A DNA stretch of 64,000 nucleotides from the NCBI GenBank assembly GCA_945913255.1, contig CAMEDC010000005.1, forward strand, positions 62,001-126,000, in the 5' to 3' direction. A model generated the notes under the pieces. The model made no database searches. It saw only the letters and a program-made list of their open reading frames with translations, and was not told the origin of the DNA. This DNA comes from an uncultured Lachnospiraceae bacterium. GTDB lineage: Bacteria > Bacillota > Clostridia > Lachnospirales > Lachnospiraceae. Of this stretch, positions 11,954 to 21,197 are shown piece by piece. Positions within the stretch are counted from its first letter, which is position 1; the number at the start of each line of letters is the position of its first letter. The translations under genes were made by a program, and so were the position numbers.

Positions 11954-12355
11954 ATGTCTTCAAAAACAGATACAGAAGTAATTATAGGCGGCAAGGTCTT
12001 TACATTGAGCGGATATGAAAGTGAAGAATATCTGCAGAGAGTTGCTTCTTACATTAATAATAAACTGACAGAGTATAGCAAGGTTGACAGCTTCCGAAGA
12101 CAGCCTATGGACACTCAGGGTGTACTTCTTCAACTGAATATTGCTGATGATTTTTTCAAAGCCAAAAAACAGATTTCTATACTGGAAGAAGAGTTGCAGG
12201 CAAAGGAAAAAGAATTGTACGATTTAAAACATGAGTTGATTTCTGCTCAGATAAAACTGGAAAGTGCGGAAACACAGTCAAAAAACCTGCAGCAGGAATT
12301 AAATGACAAAGAGAAGAAAATCGTACAGTTGGAGACTGAGTTAAAGAAAAAATAA
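11954..12355 (+). CDS. zapA: Cell division protein ZapA
   Basis: VIIGGKVFTLSGYESEEYLQRVASYINNKL plus C-terminal coiled coil. Confidence 0.85.
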   Translation: MSSKTDTEVIIGGKVFTLSGYESEEYLQRVASYINNKLTEYSKVDSFRRQPMDTQGVLLQLNIADDFFKAKKQISILEEELQAKEKELYDLKHELISAQIKLESAETQSKNLQQELNDKEKKIVQLETELKKK

Positions 12356-12360
12356 ATCAG

Positions 12361-12385
12361 GCTGTCCGCTTTCGGACAGCTTTTC
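12361..12385 (+). terminator. Rho-independent terminator after zapA
   Basis: GCTGTCCG-CTTT-CGGACAGC then TTTT. Confidence 0.8.
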
Positions 12386-12429
12386 TATTGAGTTCTATTT
12401 AATCTATTTGATTGGGAAACGGAATAGTT

Positions 12430-14670
12430 ATGGAGAAAAAAGTTGAGCTTCTTGCTCCTGCAGGTAATACAGAGGGCTTTTACGGAGCCATCCGTGCCGG
12501 AGCTGATGCCGTTTATCTTGGCGGAAGCCGATTCGGTGCCAGAGCATATGCGGGAAACTTCACAACAGAAGAACTGATCTCATGTATCCGTTATGGGCAT
12601 ATTCTTAATAGGAAAATATATCTGACTGTAAACACACTGCTAAAGGAAAAGGAACTTCCTGATTTATATGATTATCTGTTTCCTTTCTATGAAGCGGGTC
12701 TGGATGGTGTTATCATTCAGGATATGGGAGTATTTCGTTTTATCCAAAAGTATTTTCCGGGATTAGAACTTCATGCCAGTACACAGATGACACTTTGCAG
12801 CAAATATGGTGCAAAACTCCTGAAAGATATGGGAGCAAGCCGGATTGTTCCTGCTCGTGAGTTAAGTCTGGAGGAGATTAAAACAATCAAAAAGGATACC
12901 GATATTGAATTGGAAACCTTTATTCACGGAGCAATGTGTTATTGCTATTCCGGTCAATGCCTTTTCAGCAGTATACTCGGCGGAAGAAGCGGGAACCGGG
13001 GAAGATGTGCCCAGCCCTGCAGACTTCCTTATTCCGTAAGCCAAAAAGTCTGTAAAGAAGGAAAGAATTGTTATCCTTTAAGTCTTAAAGACATGTGTAC
13101 CATTACACATATTCCTGAACTGATTGAATCCGGAATTGATTCTTTCAAAATTGAAGGAAGAATGAAAAAAGCGGAGTATGCTGCAGGCGTAACGGCAGTT
13201 TACAGAAAATATATTGATTCTTATTATGATTTGAGGGAGAGACTGGGCAGGGAAGAAGCTTTCAAACAATTTTCCGTAGAAAAATCTGATTTCAATGTTC
13301 TCTCGTCTCTGTATATCAGAAGCGAGACACATGACGGCTACTATTTCAAGCATAATGGCAGGGAAATGGTGACGGTCTCCAATCCTGCCTACAGTGGCAG
13401 TGATGATACCTTATTGGCAGAAATTCATAAAAATTTTCTGGAAGAGCACCAACGAATTCCGGTACGAATAGAAGCATCTTTTCTGACCGGCCATCCGGCA
13501 AGTATCAGAATGTTTTCTGAAAAATCTTCCGTTCTGATTACCGGTGCCGTAGTGCAGATAGCTGAAAAGCAGCCGATAACAGAAGAAAATATCCGAAAGC
13601 AGCTGAGCAAGATGGGAGACAGTTATTTCTTCCCTGAAGAAATTCAGATTAGTGTCAGCGAAGATGCTTTCTTTTCACTGAAACAAATCAATGAGCTTCG
13701 AAGAGAAGCTGTACTGTTTCTTGAGCAAAAGATACTTTTCTGTTTTGACAAAGAAAACGGAAGACCCAACAGAATTGCTTTGCAACCGGATTGTATTGAA
13801 ATCCCCCAAAAAGGAAATAGAGCTTATTCTGCTTTCGAAGAAGATACACATGGCTATGCCATTTCCGTCAATACCGCTGCACAGCTTGAAACATTGCTGA
13901 AATGGCAGAAGGCTCATTCTCAGGCTTCCCTCAAACGCATTTATGTAAACGGCGATATTGCCGTTTTTCAACCTGAAATGGTACTGCCTCTTTGCAGCGA
14001 ATTGCGAAAAAGTAGTAAAGTATTGCTTTCATTTCCCTATATTCTGCGGGAATCGGACAATGGCTATCTTGAAAAGCTTTTTAATTTGGCAGAAAATGGG
14101 TTATTTGATGGATTTCTGATACGTTCTCTGGATGCGCTTGGATTCTTGCGTGAGAAATCATGGAATAAACTATGTAGAGCAGACGCAAACCTGTATATTT
14201 GGAACAGCGTAGCGGGCACACAGCTTTCATCTGCAGGAATAAGAGATGGTTTCTGCATCCCCTATGAGCTAAATGCCGGTGAACAGCACAGACTGTTGAA
14301 TACTTCGGAATATCCTTATGAAAAAATTGTCTACAGCCGGATTCCGATGATGATTACTGCAAACTGTGTATTGAAGACAACAGACAAATGCCATCAAAAC
14401 AGCACCAATCTAATTACGCTTACTGATCGTTACCGAAAACAATTTCCGGTTGAACGAAATTGCTATCATTGTATGAACCTGATTTACAATAGTGTGCCTC
14501 TGTCGCTTTGGCAGGAACGAAACCGCTGGATAAGCGAGGCAGATCTTCGTCTGGATTTTACACTGGAACTCCCGGAAAAGATGGAAGAAATTCTCAGTGC
14601 ATTTCTTTTGGGTCAGAAGATGCCGGAAGATGAATACACTGCCGGTCATGAGAAACGCGGTGTCGAATAA
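12430..14670 (+). CDS. U32-family peptidase / tRNA hydroxylation-type protein with C-terminal extension
   Basis: ELLAPAGNTEGFYGAIRAGADAVYLGG, FIHGAMCYCYSGQCLFSSILGGRSGNRGRCAQPCR. Confidence 0.92.
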   Translation: MEKKVELLAPAGNTEGFYGAIRAGADAVYLGGSRFGARAYAGNFTTEELISCIRYGHILNRKIYLTVNTLLKEKELPDLYDYLFPFYEAGLDGVIIQDMGVFRFIQKYFPGLELHASTQMTLCSKYGAKLLKDMGASRIVPARELSLEEIKTIKKDTDIELETFIHGAMCYCYSGQCLFSSILGGRSGNRGRCAQPCRLPYSVSQKVCKEGKNCYPLSLKDMCTITHIPELIESGIDSFKIEGRMKKAEYAAGVTAVYRKYIDSYYDLRERLGREEAFKQFSVEKSDFNVLSSLYIRSETHDGYYFKHNGREMVTVSNPAYSGSDDTLLAEIHKNFLEEHQRIPVRIEASFLTGHPASIRMFSEKSSVLITGAVVQIAEKQPITEENIRKQLSKMGDSYFFPEEIQISVSEDAFFSLKQINELRREAVLFLEQKILFCFDKENGRPNRIALQPDCIEIPQKGNRAYSAFEEDTHGYAISVNTAAQLETLLKWQKAHSQASLKRIYVNGDIAVFQPEMVLPLCSELRKSSKVLLSFPYILRESDNGYLEKLFNLAENGLFDGFLIRSLDALGFLREKSWNKLCRADANLYIWNSVAGTQLSSAGIRDGFCIPYELNAGEQHRLLNTSEYPYEKIVYSRIPMMITANCVLKTTDKCHQNSTNLITLTDRYRKQFPVERNCYHCMNLIYNSVPLSLWQERNRWISEADLRLDFTLELPEKMEEILSAFLLGQKMPEDEYTAGHEKRGVE

Positions 14671-14702
14671 ACAATGCGTGGAATAGAAAAGGATTTAAAA
14701 CA

Positions 14703-16058
14703 ATGCAGGAATATATTACAGAATTATCCAAATACGGAATTACCATATGTATGATGTTGTATACCGTATGCTGTTTTGTCAGCCTTTGGAGAAAGAACGA
14801 AAAAGTTCATGCACTCTATGTGTTACAGAGTATACTTCTGTTCCTGATGCAGCTTATACTGTTTTTAAATCTGGCCCTGGTCAGCGGAAATATGAAATAC
14901 GTATTCTTTTATGTTTTTGTCCAGGTGTTTTTACTTGCATGCCTTGTTATGGTACCCATCATATACGAGGAAGTCAACAGACCGCTTTTGAATATTATGT
15001 GCATGCTGATTGGTATCGGTCTTTGTATCATTTCAAGACTGTCATTCAACAAAGCGGTTCGTCAGTATATTATTGTGTTAATGTCACTTACAATTTCGCT
15101 TTTTATTCCCTATCTGTTATCCCGGATTAAATTTTTGAAAAAGCTGACCTGGATATATGGATTAGTCGGTGTAGTTGTACTGGGTGTTGTACTTTTTGTA
15201 GGTGAATATACACATGGTTCCAAAATTACCTTTACTATCAAGGACATAACCTTCCAGCCTTCTGAATTTGTAAAGATATTACTCATCTTTTTCCTGGCAG
15301 CCGCTCTCTGGGAAAAGACTTCTTTCCTCAGGGTGGCGGAAACGGCAGTCATTGCAGGAATGGAAGTGATTATCCTCGTTGCATCAAAGGACCTGGGAAG
15401 CGCTCTGATCTTTTTTGCAGCATATGTTTTTGTAGTATTTATTGCGACAAGAAATTATTTTTATTTATTACTGGGTGCTGCAGGAGGGTGTGTTGCTTCT
15501 TATGCGGCGTTTCGCCTTTTTGAACATGTACAGACAAGAGTATACGCATGGCGTGATCCCTGGGCGTATATTGACAACAAAGGCTGGGCCGTAACACAGT
15601 CCTTATTTGCCATCGGAAGCGGCAGCTGGTTTGGGATGGGTCTTCTAAAGGGAAATCCGAAGGCAATTCCCTATGTAGATCAGGATTTCGTGTTTTCTTC
15701 GGTATGCGAAGAATTAGGTGTATTGTTTGGCATATGCCTAATACTTGTTATTGTCAGTTGTTTCTTTATGATAATGAAAATAGCAATTCAGATTCACGAC
15801 CGTTTCTATCAGCTGATTGTCTATGGTATTGGTATCATGTATGTTTTTCAGATTTTTCTGACTGTGGGCGGCGGAATTAATCTGATTCCGTTAACGGGTG
15901 TCACGCTTCCTTTTATCAGCTATGGTGGAAGTTCCTGCATGACTACCATGATTATGTTTTTTATCATTCAGGGAATTTATATCAGGTTACAAAAGGGAGG
16001 AGGTAAATACGTTGGAAGAAAGAAAGCAGAAAACAAGGCGAATGGACAGCAAACCTGA
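14703..16058 (+). CDS. FtsW/RodA/SpoVE-family protein
   Basis: SEDS membrane pattern; FQPSEFVKI, GGGINLIPLTGVTLPFISYGGSS. Confidence 0.93.
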   Translation: MQEYITELSKYGITICMMLYTVCCFVSLWRKNEKVHALYVLQSILLFLMQLILFLNLALVSGNMKYVFFYVFVQVFLLACLVMVPIIYEEVNRPLLNIMCMLIGIGLCIISRLSFNKAVRQYIIVLMSLTISLFIPYLLSRIKFLKKLTWIYGLVGVVVLGVVLFVGEYTHGSKITFTIKDITFQPSEFVKILLIFFLAAALWEKTSFLRVAETAVIAGMEVIILVASKDLGSALIFFAAYVFVVFIATRNYFYLLLGAAGGCVASYAAFRLFEHVQTRVYAWRDPWAYIDNKGWAVTQSLFAIGSGSWFGMGLLKGNPKAIPYVDQDFVFSSVCEELGVLFGICLILVIVSCFFMIMKIAIQIHDRFYQLIVYGIGIMYVFQIFLTVGGGINLIPLTGVTLPFISYGGSSCMTTMIMFFIIQGIYIRLQKGGGKYVGRKKAENKANGQQT

Positions 16059-17451
16059 AATAATTATTTCCGGATGTTTTTTCCTGATAATATTTGCCCT
16101 CCTTATCGGATATCTTGTTTATTTTGTCTCCACAAGTGAGCAGGATATGATTAACAATAGCTATAATTCCAGACAGGAAATCCTTCTTTCACAGAATTAT
16201 CGTGGAAGTATTTTCTCGCGAGATGGTGATGTACTTGCAGAGACACAGATGGATGCAGGACAGAATGAAACAAGAATTTATCCATATAAAAACTTGTTTT
16301 CGCATATTGTCGGATATTCCACACAGGGACGAATGGGTGTTGAGGCACTGGCCAATTATTATCTGATTAATACCAATACTTCACTTAATAATAAAGTAGT
16401 CAATGACATGGCAGGCGTTAAAAATCCGGGAGACAATGTTTACACCACACTGGATGTTGAAATTCAGCAGGTAGCGGATGAACAGCTTAGCATATACAAA
16501 GGTGCTGTTATCGTAACAGAGGTTAAAACAGGAAAAGTACTGGCCTTGGTATCGCATCCTGATTTTGACCCCAATGAAATTAACGATATCTGGGATTCCT
16601 TAATTAACAACGATTCCAGTTCCGTTCTCGTAAACAGAGCAACGCAGGGACTTTATCCCCCCGGTTCCACCTTTAAAATCATTACTGCATTGGAGTATAT
16701 TCGCGAGAATCCGAATACCTATAATAATTATGTTTTTGGCTGTCCAGGTTATTTCAGATTCGAGGACAGCAAAATCAATTGCTACCACGGTTCAAGTCAT
16801 GGACAGGTAAATTTTGAGAAATCCTTTGCCAAATCCTGTAATTCCTCCTTTGCCAACATCGGTATGGGGCTTGACAGAACTGCTTTTGCAGATACTCTGG
16901 ATGATTTATTATTTAATCGTAAGCTTCCTCTGACACTGACCTATGCGAAGAGCAGCGTACAAGTATCCGAGGATATTTCCGATGATGAGATGATGCAAAC
17001 CTCTATCGGACAGGGAAAAACGCAGATAACACCAATTCATCTGAATATGATTACCTGTGCCATTGCCAATAAAGGACTTCTGATGAAACCATATGTCATC
17101 GACAGAGTAGAAAATGATGCCGGCAATGTCGTGAAAGCCTTTAAGCCTTCCGGTTATGGGAAACTAATGGAAGAATCCGAGGCTGAAATTCTGAAAAGTC
17201 TGATGATTTCTGTTGTAGAAAGCGGAACAGCCTCTAAACTGAAAGGATTAAGCTATACAGCTGCCGGAAAAACCGGTTCTGCAGAATATAACAATGTAAA
17301 GGGTGACAGTCATGCATGGTTTACCGGATTTGCTCCGGCAGAAGACCCAGAAGTTTGTGTTACAATTATAGTAGAAGGTGCCGGAAGCGGCGGAGACTAT
17401 GCGGTTCCGATTGCCCGTAGAATCTTTGACGCCTATTTCCGTGAAAAATAA
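16012..17451 (+). CDS. Penicillin-binding protein 2-like transpeptidase
   Basis: YPPGSTFKIITALE (SxxK), KSCNSSF (SxN), AAGKTGSAE (KTG); TTG start after GGGAGGAGG. Confidence 0.93.
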   Translation: MEERKQKTRRMDSKPEIIISGCFFLIIFALLIGYLVYFVSTSEQDMINNSYNSRQEILLSQNYRGSIFSRDGDVLAETQMDAGQNETRIYPYKNLFSHIVGYSTQGRMGVEALANYYLINTNTSLNNKVVNDMAGVKNPGDNVYTTLDVEIQQVADEQLSIYKGAVIVTEVKTGKVLALVSHPDFDPNEINDIWDSLINNDSSSVLVNRATQGLYPPGSTFKIITALEYIRENPNTYNNYVFGCPGYFRFEDSKINCYHGSSHGQVNFEKSFAKSCNSSFANIGMGLDRTAFADTLDDLLFNRKLPLTLTYAKSSVQVSEDISDDEMMQTSIGQGKTQITPIHLNMITCAIANKGLLMKPYVIDRVENDAGNVVKAFKPSGYGKLMEESEAEILKSLMISVVESGTASKLKGLSYTAAGKTGSAEYNNVKGDSHAWFTGFAPAEDPEVCVTIIVEGAGSGGDYAVPIARRIFDAYFREK

Positions 17452-17463
17452 CATAAAATTTTG

Positions 17464-17492
17464 TTGCGCTTATATCAAAATTAGACTATACT
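17464..17492 (+). promoter_or_regulatory. Putative sigma-A promoter upstream of the NUDIX gene
   Basis: TTGCGC - 17 nt - TATACT. Confidence 0.55.
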
Positions 17493-17539
17493 AATTCCTA
17501 GTAATGCAACAATAGGCACACCAATCAGGAGGAATTGCA

Positions 17540-17992
17540 ATGATAGAAGCAACAAGCTGTGGTGGTGTGGTAATTTTTCGTGGAAAAATCCTGCTTTTGT
17601 ACAAGAACTATAAAAATAAGTACGAGGGTTGGGTTTTGCCTAAAGGCACTGTGGAGCAGGGTGAGGAATTTAAGGATACCGCGCTCAGAGAAGTGCTTGA
17701 GGAATCTGGAGCGAAAGCTACCATCATAAAATATGTCGGTAAGAGTGAGTATTCGTTTACCGTACCTGAGGATACCGTTGAAAAAGAAGTCCATTGGTAT
17801 CTGATGATGGCGGACAGTTATTACAGCAAACCACAAAGAGAAGAATACTTTGTAGATTCAGGTTTTTACAAATATCATGAGGCATATCATCTTTTAAAAT
17901 TTTCAAATGAGAAACAGATTCTGGAACGAGCTTATAACGAATATCTGGAACTAAAGAAAAACAATCTCTGGGGCAGCCGAAAATACTTTTAA
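17540..17992 (+). CDS. NUDIX hydrolase
   Basis: GTVEQGEEFKDTALREVLEESGAK NUDIX box. Confidence 0.9.
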   Translation: MIEATSCGGVVIFRGKILLLYKNYKNKYEGWVLPKGTVEQGEEFKDTALREVLEESGAKATIIKYVGKSEYSFTVPEDTVEKEVHWYLMMADSYYSKPQREEYFVDSGFYKYHEAYHLLKFSNEKQILERAYNEYLELKKNNLWGSRKYF

Positions 17993-18027
17993 AGTGTCTT
18001 CGGCTGTTCTGCAAAGGAAATCCAAAT

Positions 18028-18351
18028 ATGGCGATTGCATTAAAATTTTCTCCCAAAATCTATCTTGGTGAGAGTATCAGGGAAGAAAAACTGGAAAAGA
18101 TAAAGAAAAAGCTGGAAAAGAACCCCTTTTTTTCCGGCATGTTTTTGATTACTCTTTCCAGAAATGTATCGGATCAGCTGGAGATTTATGCAGCGAAACA
18201 GCTTGTCCAAAGCTATTACAAAAAGAATCCTCCCTATGTAATCGGAATTACGGCAACCTATGAAGAAGCATTAGTCATTATTGAACGGATTGTACAGGAA
18301 TGCCTGCAGACAAGAGGTGATTGTGCATTGAAGGAGTATCTGTTATGCTAG
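18028..18351 (+). CDS. Conserved-type hypothetical protein (~107 aa)
   Basis: Complete ORF compatible with the flanking gene order; no recognised domain. Confidence 0.7.
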   Translation: MAIALKFSPKIYLGESIREEKLEKIKKKLEKNPFFSGMFLITLSRNVSDQLEIYAAKQLVQSYYKKNPPYVIGITATYEEALVIIERIVQECLQTRGDCALKEYLLC

Positions 18352-19220
18352 GTATTATTTTAAAGATATTATCTGTTCTTGGCATACTGCTGCTTATACT
18401 TTTGGGAATTCTGTTTTCACTTTTATTACTTGTGCTTTTTTATCCCGTTACCTATAAAGCCCAGGGAGAAAAGAATTGTAATTCCGCATGGATTTCTATC
18501 AGAGTAAAATGGTTAATGGGATTGTTTCTGATGAAATTTGATTATCCGGATCCCGGAAAACTTACTGTAAAGCTTTTATGGCATACGCTCTATATTTCCG
18601 GAGAAGGGAAAAAAGAACCGGATAAAGAAAGCGATAGTGAACAGAACGAAGACTTATCTGAATCAAATCACATTACAAAAGCGGGAAATACCCCAGTATC
18701 AGAACAGGAAGACACCGCAAACGCAGCCAATGTATCTGAAAATGATGTAAGATCCGCAAATAAATCAGTATCCAAAGAAGGATTTTTACGCAAAAAAATC
18801 GAGAAGATACAGTACACAATTTCTAATATCTATGATAAAATAAAAGAAATTTGGGAGAATATTACTTATTATACAGAGCTTTTGAGGGACGAAGAGACAA
18901 AACAGCTTTTATCCCTTATTTTTTCAAAGCTCAGGAAAATAGGAAGGCATATATGTCCGAGGCATCTGCGTGCAGATGTTCTCTTTGGGACAGGCTCTCC
19001 TGACACTACAGGATATCTTTTCGGAATTTACGGAATGCTTTCTCCTTCACTAGGTACATCCGTAACCGCAACTCCCGATTTTACCGAAAGAATATTGGAA
19101 GGTTCTTTTAATGTGTCCGGACATATTACAGTCATTGTTCTTCTGATTAACACATTAAAAGTTCTTCTGGACAAAAAACTGATGCATGTGATAAGTAAAT
19201 TGAAGGCGAGGAGGAAGTAA
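18345..19220 (+). CDS. DUF2953-like membrane-anchored protein
   Basis: N-terminal TM, low-complexity linker, C-terminal IFSKLRKIGRHICPRHLRADVLFGTGSPDTTGYLFGIYGML; RBS AAGGAG upstream of 18345. Confidence 0.8.
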   Translation: MLGIILKILSVLGILLLILLGILFSLLLLVLFYPVTYKAQGEKNCNSAWISIRVKWLMGLFLMKFDYPDPGKLTVKLLWHTLYISGEGKKEPDKESDSEQNEDLSESNHITKAGNTPVSEQEDTANAANVSENDVRSANKSVSKEGFLRKKIEKIQYTISNIYDKIKEIWENITYYTELLRDEETKQLLSLIFSKLRKIGRHICPRHLRADVLFGTGSPDTTGYLFGIYGMLSPSLGTSVTATPDFTERILEGSFNVSGHITVIVLLINTLKVLLDKKLMHVISKLKARRK

Positions 19221-19222
19221 TT

Positions 19223-19630
19223 ATGGCAGATAAAGAAAACCAGTTTCAAGGAGTAGTAGAGTCCCTGTTAAAAGGCATGGATACCGTACTCTCCACCAAA
19301 ACCGTAGTTGGAGAAGCGACCAAGGTGGGAGACACCATTATCCTTCCTTTGGTAGATGTTACCTTTGGTGTCGGTGCAGGAGCCGGAAGCAACAGTCAGA
19401 AAAATTCAGCTTCGGGAGCAGGAGGACTTGGTGGGAAAATGACTCCCAGCGCCGTCCTGGTAATTAAGGATGGTTCCACCAAGCTTGTTAATATTAAGAA
19501 CCAGGATGCTGTCACCAAAGTTCTTGATATGATTCCCGATATTGTGGAAAAATTTACAAAGCCCAAAGAAAAAGAAGATGAGATGTCTGATGATGAAGTA
19601 GTGGATATTGCTTTCCCGGAAGAGCAATAA
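19223..19630 (+). CDS. GerW/YtfJ-family sporulation protein
   Basis: VVGEATKVGDTIILPLVDVTFGVGAGAG and TPSAVLVIKDG. Confidence 0.9.
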   Translation: MADKENQFQGVVESLLKGMDTVLSTKTVVGEATKVGDTIILPLVDVTFGVGAGAGSNSQKNSASGAGGLGGKMTPSAVLVIKDGSTKLVNIKNQDAVTKVLDMIPDIVEKFTKPKEKEDEMSDDEVVDIAFPEEQ

Positions 19631-19685
19631 TTGGAACTTCGCTGCATAATATAGAGTGAGATAGTATATAAGAAGCCAGGGGTTT

Positions 19686-19826
19686 ATGAAAAAAATAATT
19701 GGATTTGCATTATTTCTGGTTGCTTTTGGTATGCTGCTGATGATAATTACGCATAATCGATTGATTGGCCTGATTATAATTGCACTCTTACTCTTAATAG
19801 GCTATCATTTTTCCTGCGGCGATTAA
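19686..19826 (+). CDS. 46-aa two-TM small membrane protein
   Basis: Reading 19686 onward: MKKIIGFALFLVAFGMLLMIITHNRLIGLIIIALLLLIGYHFSCGD*; AGGGG upstream; below the ORF-track cutoff. Confidence 0.65.
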   Translation: MKKIIGFALFLVAFGMLLMIITHNRLIGLIIIALLLLIGYHFSCGD

Positions 19827-19839
19827 GAGGATAAATGAA

Positions 19840-20370
19840 ATGATTGATTGGGAAGAGGTAAACAGGGCGCAAGATACGGATGAACTCCGTTCAGCAAAGT
19901 TATGGCTCTTTCAGGAAAATATACGTCTTCAAAATGAACGTAAGGAATTTGAAGCCACCCAGGAAAAGTTTCTGAATGAACGGGTACGTTTCCGCAGAGA
20001 AATGGAAGAATTGAATAGAAGAACCGTTATGGAAAGGAAGCGCCTGAAAGAAGAAAATCTCTTCTTTGAAAAAAAGATGGCAATTCTTGAAAACGGTTTT
20101 CGTCAGCTGGAAGAAGACAGACGCAATTTTGACAGGCAGAAACAGGCTCTTGAAGACGAGAGGACAAGCAGGCAATTGGAAGAGAAGGAAGAAATTTTAT
20201 CGGAAGATATCGCCAGGATTCTTTTTCGCGGCATCACAAATTCTCTTGCGCTCAGGAAACGTTACAAAGATCTTTTAAAAATTTTCCATCCGGACAATCT
20301 GTTCGGAGATGAAGAACTCGTACAAATGATTAACCGGGAATATCTCAGACGCAAAAGAGAAGAGTTATAG
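19840..20370 (+). CDS. Long coiled-coil protein with C-terminal J-domain-like segment
   Basis: Charged heptads, then RYKDLLKIFHPDNLFGDEELVQMINREYLRRK with an HPD motif. Confidence 0.75.
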   Translation: MIDWEEVNRAQDTDELRSAKLWLFQENIRLQNERKEFEATQEKFLNERVRFRREMEELNRRTVMERKRLKEENLFFEKKMAILENGFRQLEEDRRNFDRQKQALEDERTSRQLEEKEEILSEDIARILFRGITNSLALRKRYKDLLKIFHPDNLFGDEELVQMINREYLRRKREEL

Positions 20371-20386
20371 TGTATGAAATGCAATA

Positions 20387-20415
20387 AAAAAGGGCAGGTT
20401 TAAAACCTGCTCTTT
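20387..20415. terminator. Bidirectional terminator between the J-like gene and rpmB
   Basis: GCAGGTTT/AAACCTGC flanked by A-run (left) and CTTTTC (right). Confidence 0.65.
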
Positions 20416-20431
20416 TCTTGACATCAAAATC

Positions 20432-20617
20432 TTATGCTCTCTCAACCTTACCGGACTTCAAGCAGCTGGTGCATACATGCATTCTCTTAGCGCCACCGTT
20501 AACCTTGCACTTTACACTCTTTACGTTAGAGTTCCATATTGCATTGCTTCTTCTATGAGAATGGCTTACATTGTTACCGAAATGAACGCCCTTGCCACAA
20601 ACATCACACTTAGCCAT
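20432..20617 (-). CDS. rpmB: 50S ribosomal protein L28 (four-cysteine form)
   Basis: MAKCDVCGKGVHFGNNVSHSHRRSNAIWNSN...CTSCLKSGKVERA. Confidence 0.96.
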   Translation of the reverse strand: MAKCDVCGKGVHFGNNVSHSHRRSNAIWNSNVKSVKCKVNGGAKRMHVCTSCLKSGKVERA

Positions 20618-20821
20618 TTTGACACCTCCTCGACTTAAAATCTGGTTCACAACATTGATATATTACCAGATATGGAAAAGAAAAGCAAGCAAAAAAAAAT
20701 CTTTTTTCAATTTTTTTGCTTTTATAGTTCCCTTTTTCAGGGAAAGCTGTTAGAATACAATATATATGTCTGGGAAAACGGCATATCTTAATTGCTTTTT
20801 TTAGAAAGGAAAGGTAACAAT

Positions 20822-21184
20822 ATGAAAGGTTCTTCAATGAATACCCATATGGGAAACATTGTCATTGACAATGAAGTAATTGCCAAATATGCAGGCAGTG
20901 TTGCGGTAGAATGCTTTGGTATTGTCGGAATGGCAGGTGTCAGCATGAAGGATGGTCTGGTCAAACTGCTGAAAATGGACAGCATTACCAGAGGTATCAG
21001 CGTGTCGCTTCAGCCAAACAATAAACTTGTTCTTGATTTCCATGTAATTGTGGCATATGGTGTCAGCATTCTGGCTGTTGCAGATAATCTGATTGACAGC
21101 GTAAAATACAAGGTAGAAGAATTTACCGGTATCGAAATTGAAAAAATTAACATCTATGTAGATGGTGTCAGAGTGATTGATTAA
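20822..21184 (+). CDS. Asp23/Gls24-family (YloU-like) protein
   Basis: NIVIDNEVIAKYAGSVAVECFGIVGMAG, VDGVRVID. Confidence 0.92.
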   Translation: MKGSSMNTHMGNIVIDNEVIAKYAGSVAVECFGIVGMAGVSMKDGLVKLLKMDSITRGISVSLQPNNKLVLDFHVIVAYGVSILAVADNLIDSVKYKVEEFTGIEIEKINIYVDGVRVID

Positions 21185-21197
21185 GGAGGATTTTAAC

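Noticed and set aside
14747-15130. 127-aa alternate-frame ORF within the FtsW-like gene
   Set aside because: The overlapping frame encodes the SEDS protein; no independent support
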